Source: Collinsella sp. (GTDB lineage: Bacteria > Actinomycetota > Coriobacteriia > Coriobacteriales > Coriobacteriaceae). From it: a stretch of DNA of 55,776 nucleotides. Below, piece after piece: positions 53,171-55,776 of the stretch. The stretch spans positions 13,465 to 69,240 of the forward strand of contig DXZR01000009.1 in the NCBI GenBank assembly GCA_019419555.1. The letters are read 5' to 3'. The position numbers were made by a program, and so were the translations under genes. The notes beneath the pieces were generated by a model, which saw nothing but the letters and a program-made list of their open reading frames with translations, searched no databases and had not been told where the DNA came from. How positions within the stretch are numbered: the first letter of the stretch is position 1; each line of letters begins with the position of its first letter.

Positions 53171-55747
53171 TTACTTGACCACCAGGTTGACCAGCTTGCC
53201 GGGCACGCAGATGGCCTTGACGACCGTCTTGCCCTCGAGCCACTTGGCGACGGCGGCCTCGGCGGCAGCCTGCATCTCCTCGTTGGAGGCATCGCGGGCA
53301 ACGTCGACGCGGCCGCGGACCTTGCCGAGCACCTGGACCACGATCTGCACCGTGTCCTCAACGGACTCGGCCAGGTCGAACTCGGGCCAGGCGGCGGTGT
53401 AGGCGTTGCCCTCGCAGCCGAGGGCCTCGTGCCACAGCTCGTCGGCCCAGAACGGGCAGATGGGGGCAAGGACGCTCACGATATCCTTAGCCACGCCGTA
53501 GCACAGCGCCTTGTCGCGGGCGGTACCCTCGGTGGCGTTGAGGTAGGCGCTCGCCGCGTTGACGAGCTCCATGACGGCCGAGATCGCGGTGTTGAACTGG
53601 CCGCGATCGAAGTCCTCGGTGCACTTGGCGATGGTGCGGTGACGCTCGCGATAGAGCTTCATCGCAACCTCGTCGAGCGCGGACTTGTCGAAGGCCACGT
53701 TGGCGTCACCGGACTGGACGAGCTGCCAAACGATACGCCAGGCGCGCTTGATGAAGCGGTTGGCGCCCTCAACGGCCTTGGGATCCCAGTCGAAGTCCTT
53801 CTCGGGCGGAGCGATAAACAGGATCGCCAAACGCATGGTGTCGGCGCCGTAGGGCTCGATGACCGAGCTCGGGGGCACGACATTGCCCTTGGACTTGGAC
53901 ATGGTGTCGCCGTTCTCGTCCTTGACCATGCCCTGGCACAGCAGGTTGGTGAAGGGCTCGTCCACGCTCAGCAGGCCCAGGTCGCGCAGCGCCTTGGTAA
54001 AGAAGCGACTGTAGAGCAGGTGCAGAATGGCGTGCTCGATGCCGCCAATGTAGTTATCGACGGGCATCCAACGGTCGGCGGCCTCTCGGGAGAAGGGCAG
54101 CTTGGTGTTGTGCGGATCGGTATAGCGCAGGTAATACCAGCTGGAGCAGGTGAAGGTGTCCATGGTATCGGTCTCACGCTTGGCCGGGCGGCCGCACACC
54201 GGGCAGGTGGTCTCGTAGAACTCCTTGCACTCGGCAAGGGTCTCGCCGGCGCCCAGGTCAAGGTTCTCGGGCAGCGTCACCGGCAGCTGATCCTCGGGCA
54301 CGGGCACGATGCCGCAGTGCTCGCAGTGGATGGCCGGGATGGGGTTGCCCCAATAGCGCTGGCGGCTGATGAGCCAGTCGCGCAGACGAAACTCGACCTT
54401 GCGACGACCACAGCCCATGGCCTCGAGGTCGGCCACGATTGCAGCCTCGCCCTCGGAGTGCTTACCACCGCGCATGCCGGTGTACTTGCCGGACTGGACG
54501 AGGGTGCCCTCGGCAGCGTGAGCGCAATCCCAGTCGACGGTCTCGGCATGGAAGGTATCGATGGTCTCGCCGCTGGCCTCGACGGCAGCGCGATCGTCAT
54601 CGTCTAGGATGATCGGCACGATCGGCAGGTCGTACTTACGGGCAAACTCAAAGTCGCGCTGGTCGCCACAGGGAACGGCCATGACGGCACCGGTACCGTA
54701 GTCGGCGACGACATAATCGGCAACCCACACGGGGACCTTCTCGCCGTTGACGGGGTTTACCACATAGCGGCCCGTAAAGGCACCGTGCTTCTCGAGGGTG
54801 CCCTGGGCACGCTCGACGGCAGAGATATGCTTGGAGTCCTCGACGATCTTGGTGACGGCCTCCTCGTACTCCGTGCCCTCGACGAGCTCATGCAGGCCGG
54901 CGTACTCGGGAGCCAGGACAAAGAAGGAGACGCCAAAAAGGGTGTCGGCACGCGTGGTAAAGACGGTGATCTTGCCCTCATCGCCCTCGATGGGCTCGCC
55001 ATCCTGGTCGCACAGGGTAAAGTCGACCTCGGCGCCCTCGGAGCGACCGATCCAGTTGGCCTGCATCTGCTTAACGCGCTCGGGCCAGCCGGGGAGCTTC
55101 TCCAGGTCGTCGAGCAGCTCCTGAGAGTACTCGGTAATCTTGTAGTACCACTGCTCAAGGTCGCGCTTCTCAGGCTCGGTGCCGCAGCGCCAGCACTTGC
55201 CCTCGGTAACCTGCTCGTTAGCCAGAACGGTCTTGCAGGTGGGGCACCAGTTGACCGGGTTCTTCTTGCGGTAGACCAAGCCCTTTTCCCACATCTTCTC
55301 AAAGATCCACTGGCCCCAGCGGTAATAATCGGGGCTGCAGGTCTTGACCATGCGATCCAGATCGTAGGAGAAGCCCATGCGCTTCATCGTGGCGAGCGCC
55401 TGGTCCATGTTCTTATACGTCCAGGCGGCAGCCTGCGTGTTGTGCTTGATGGCGGCGTTCTCGGCAGGCAGGCCAAAGGCGTCAAAGCCGATGGGATGCA
55501 GCACGTCATAGCCGCGCATGCGGGCCTGACGGGCCATGGCATCGCCGATGGTATAGTTGCGCGCGTGGCCCATGTGCAGGTCGCCCGACGGATACGGGAA
55601 CATCTCGAGCACGTACTTCTTGGGCTTGCTGTCGTCGGTGTCGACAGCAAAGAGGTTGGAGTCCTCCCAGGCCTTCATCCACCGGGACTCGATGGCCTGC
55701 GCGTCGTAAACAGGAATCTCGTCCTTATGATCTGTGCAATCGCACAT
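53171..55747 (-). CDS. leuS: Leucyl-tRNA synthetase
   Basis: 858 residues. HIGH-type signature FPYPSGDLHMGHARNYTIGD, editing domain with TTRADTLFGVSF, GTGAVMAVPCGDQRDFEFA, and the KMSKS-type loop DTMSKSKGNVVPP. Zinc-site Cys pairs occur at CPTCKTVLANEQ..CWRCG and CEHCG..CPVCG. It charges tRNA-Leu. AAAGGAG lies 5 nt before the ATG. The upstream leader lies outside the window, so its regulation cannot be judged. Confidence 0.98.
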   Translation of the reverse strand: MCDCTDHKDEIPVYDAQAIESRWMKAWEDSNLFAVDTDDSKPKKYVLEMFPYPSGDLHMGHARNYTIGDAMARQARMRGYDVLHPIGFDAFGLPAENAAIKHNTQAAAWTYKNMDQALATMKRMGFSYDLDRMVKTCSPDYYRWGQWIFEKMWEKGLVYRKKNPVNWCPTCKTVLANEQVTEGKCWRCGTEPEKRDLEQWYYKITEYSQELLDDLEKLPGWPERVKQMQANWIGRSEGAEVDFTLCDQDGEPIEGDEGKITVFTTRADTLFGVSFFVLAPEYAGLHELVEGTEYEEAVTKIVEDSKHISAVERAQGTLEKHGAFTGRYVVNPVNGEKVPVWVADYVVADYGTGAVMAVPCGDQRDFEFARKYDLPIVPIILDDDDRAAVEASGETIDTFHAETVDWDCAHAAEGTLVQSGKYTGMRGGKHSEGEAAIVADLEAMGCGRRKVEFRLRDWLISRQRYWGNPIPAIHCEHCGIVPVPEDQLPVTLPENLDLGAGETLAECKEFYETTCPVCGRPAKRETDTMDTFTCSSWYYLRYTDPHNTKLPFSREAADRWMPVDNYIGGIEHAILHLLYSRFFTKALRDLGLLSVDEPFTNLLCQGMVKDENGDTMSKSKGNVVPPSSVIEPYGADTMRLAILFIAPPEKDFDWDPKAVEGANRFIKRAWRIVWQLVQSGDANVAFDKSALDEVAMKLYRERHRTIAKCTEDFDRGQFNTAISAVMELVNAASAYLNATEGTARDKALCYGVAKDIVSVLAPICPFWADELWHEALGCEGNAYTAAWPEFDLAESVEDTVQIVVQVLGKVRGRVDVARDASNEEMQAAAEAAVAKWLEGKTVVKAICVPGKLVNLVVK

Positions 55748-55776
55748 ATCAGCTCCTTTGTTATCTCGGTTGGGGC

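Overview
The window reads as a core-genome segment of a GC-rich Actinomycetota of class Coriobacteriia; my best guess is Collinsella or a close relative. This rests on overall base composition, GTG/TTG start use, the housekeeping gene order and protein character. No database was searched, so the genus is an inference. Almost everything lies on the minus strand. Only a small membrane-protein gene, a GldA-like dehydrogenase, a broken adenosyltransferase gene and a DUF134-NifX fusion are on the plus strand.

Right to left (direction of most transcription): leuS (53171-55747) ends at a strong hairpin. A clear promoter and a leader terminator then precede rimP-nusA-infB-rbfA-nrnA-truB-ribF-dnaG-rpoD (52912-41392), a tightly packed translation, RNA-metabolism and primase/sigma cluster. 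Next come two identical tRNA-Asn genes with their own promoter and terminator, then asp23/gls24-fakA-like-recG-rsmD-coaD-coiled-coil-DUF177-rpmF-plsX-acpP-rnc-smc-ftsY-ffh (40823-25936). These join lipid precursor synthesis, ribosome assembly, chromosome condensation and the signal recognition pathway. rpmF (59 codons) is easily missed.

The middle part (25800-16300) is more mixed: the DUF134-NifX fusion with paired operators, thyA-folA, a SpoU rRNA/tRNA methyltransferase, a MATE exporter, the broken cobO/btuR-like gene, ftsH, a DUF523 protein and the GldA-like dehydrogenase. ileS (13508-16309) is preceded by a complete class I T-box riboswitch with an AUC specifier. Then follow lspA-rluD, a GT2 glycosyltransferase, a lone A24 prepilin peptidase, dgt-rarA, a DUF948 protein, an anti-sigma-like protein, a SigB/SigF-type sigma factor and an AI-2E family permease. 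The left edge holds alaS-ruvX and the first 44 codons of what is probably mltG.

The least ordinary signals are regulatory or structural: the ileS T-box with an atypical bulge, the rimP-nusA leader terminator, the paired TGACATATGTCA-type operators, a family of intergenic palindromes sharing TTGGGGACGT, a roughly 100-nt imperfect inverted repeat after ileS, a zinc-knuckle tail on NusA where ylxR is missing, and an anti-sigma protein lacking usual ATP-binding residues. I did not see a CRISPR array, prophage, transposase or an obvious new multi-gene defence system.
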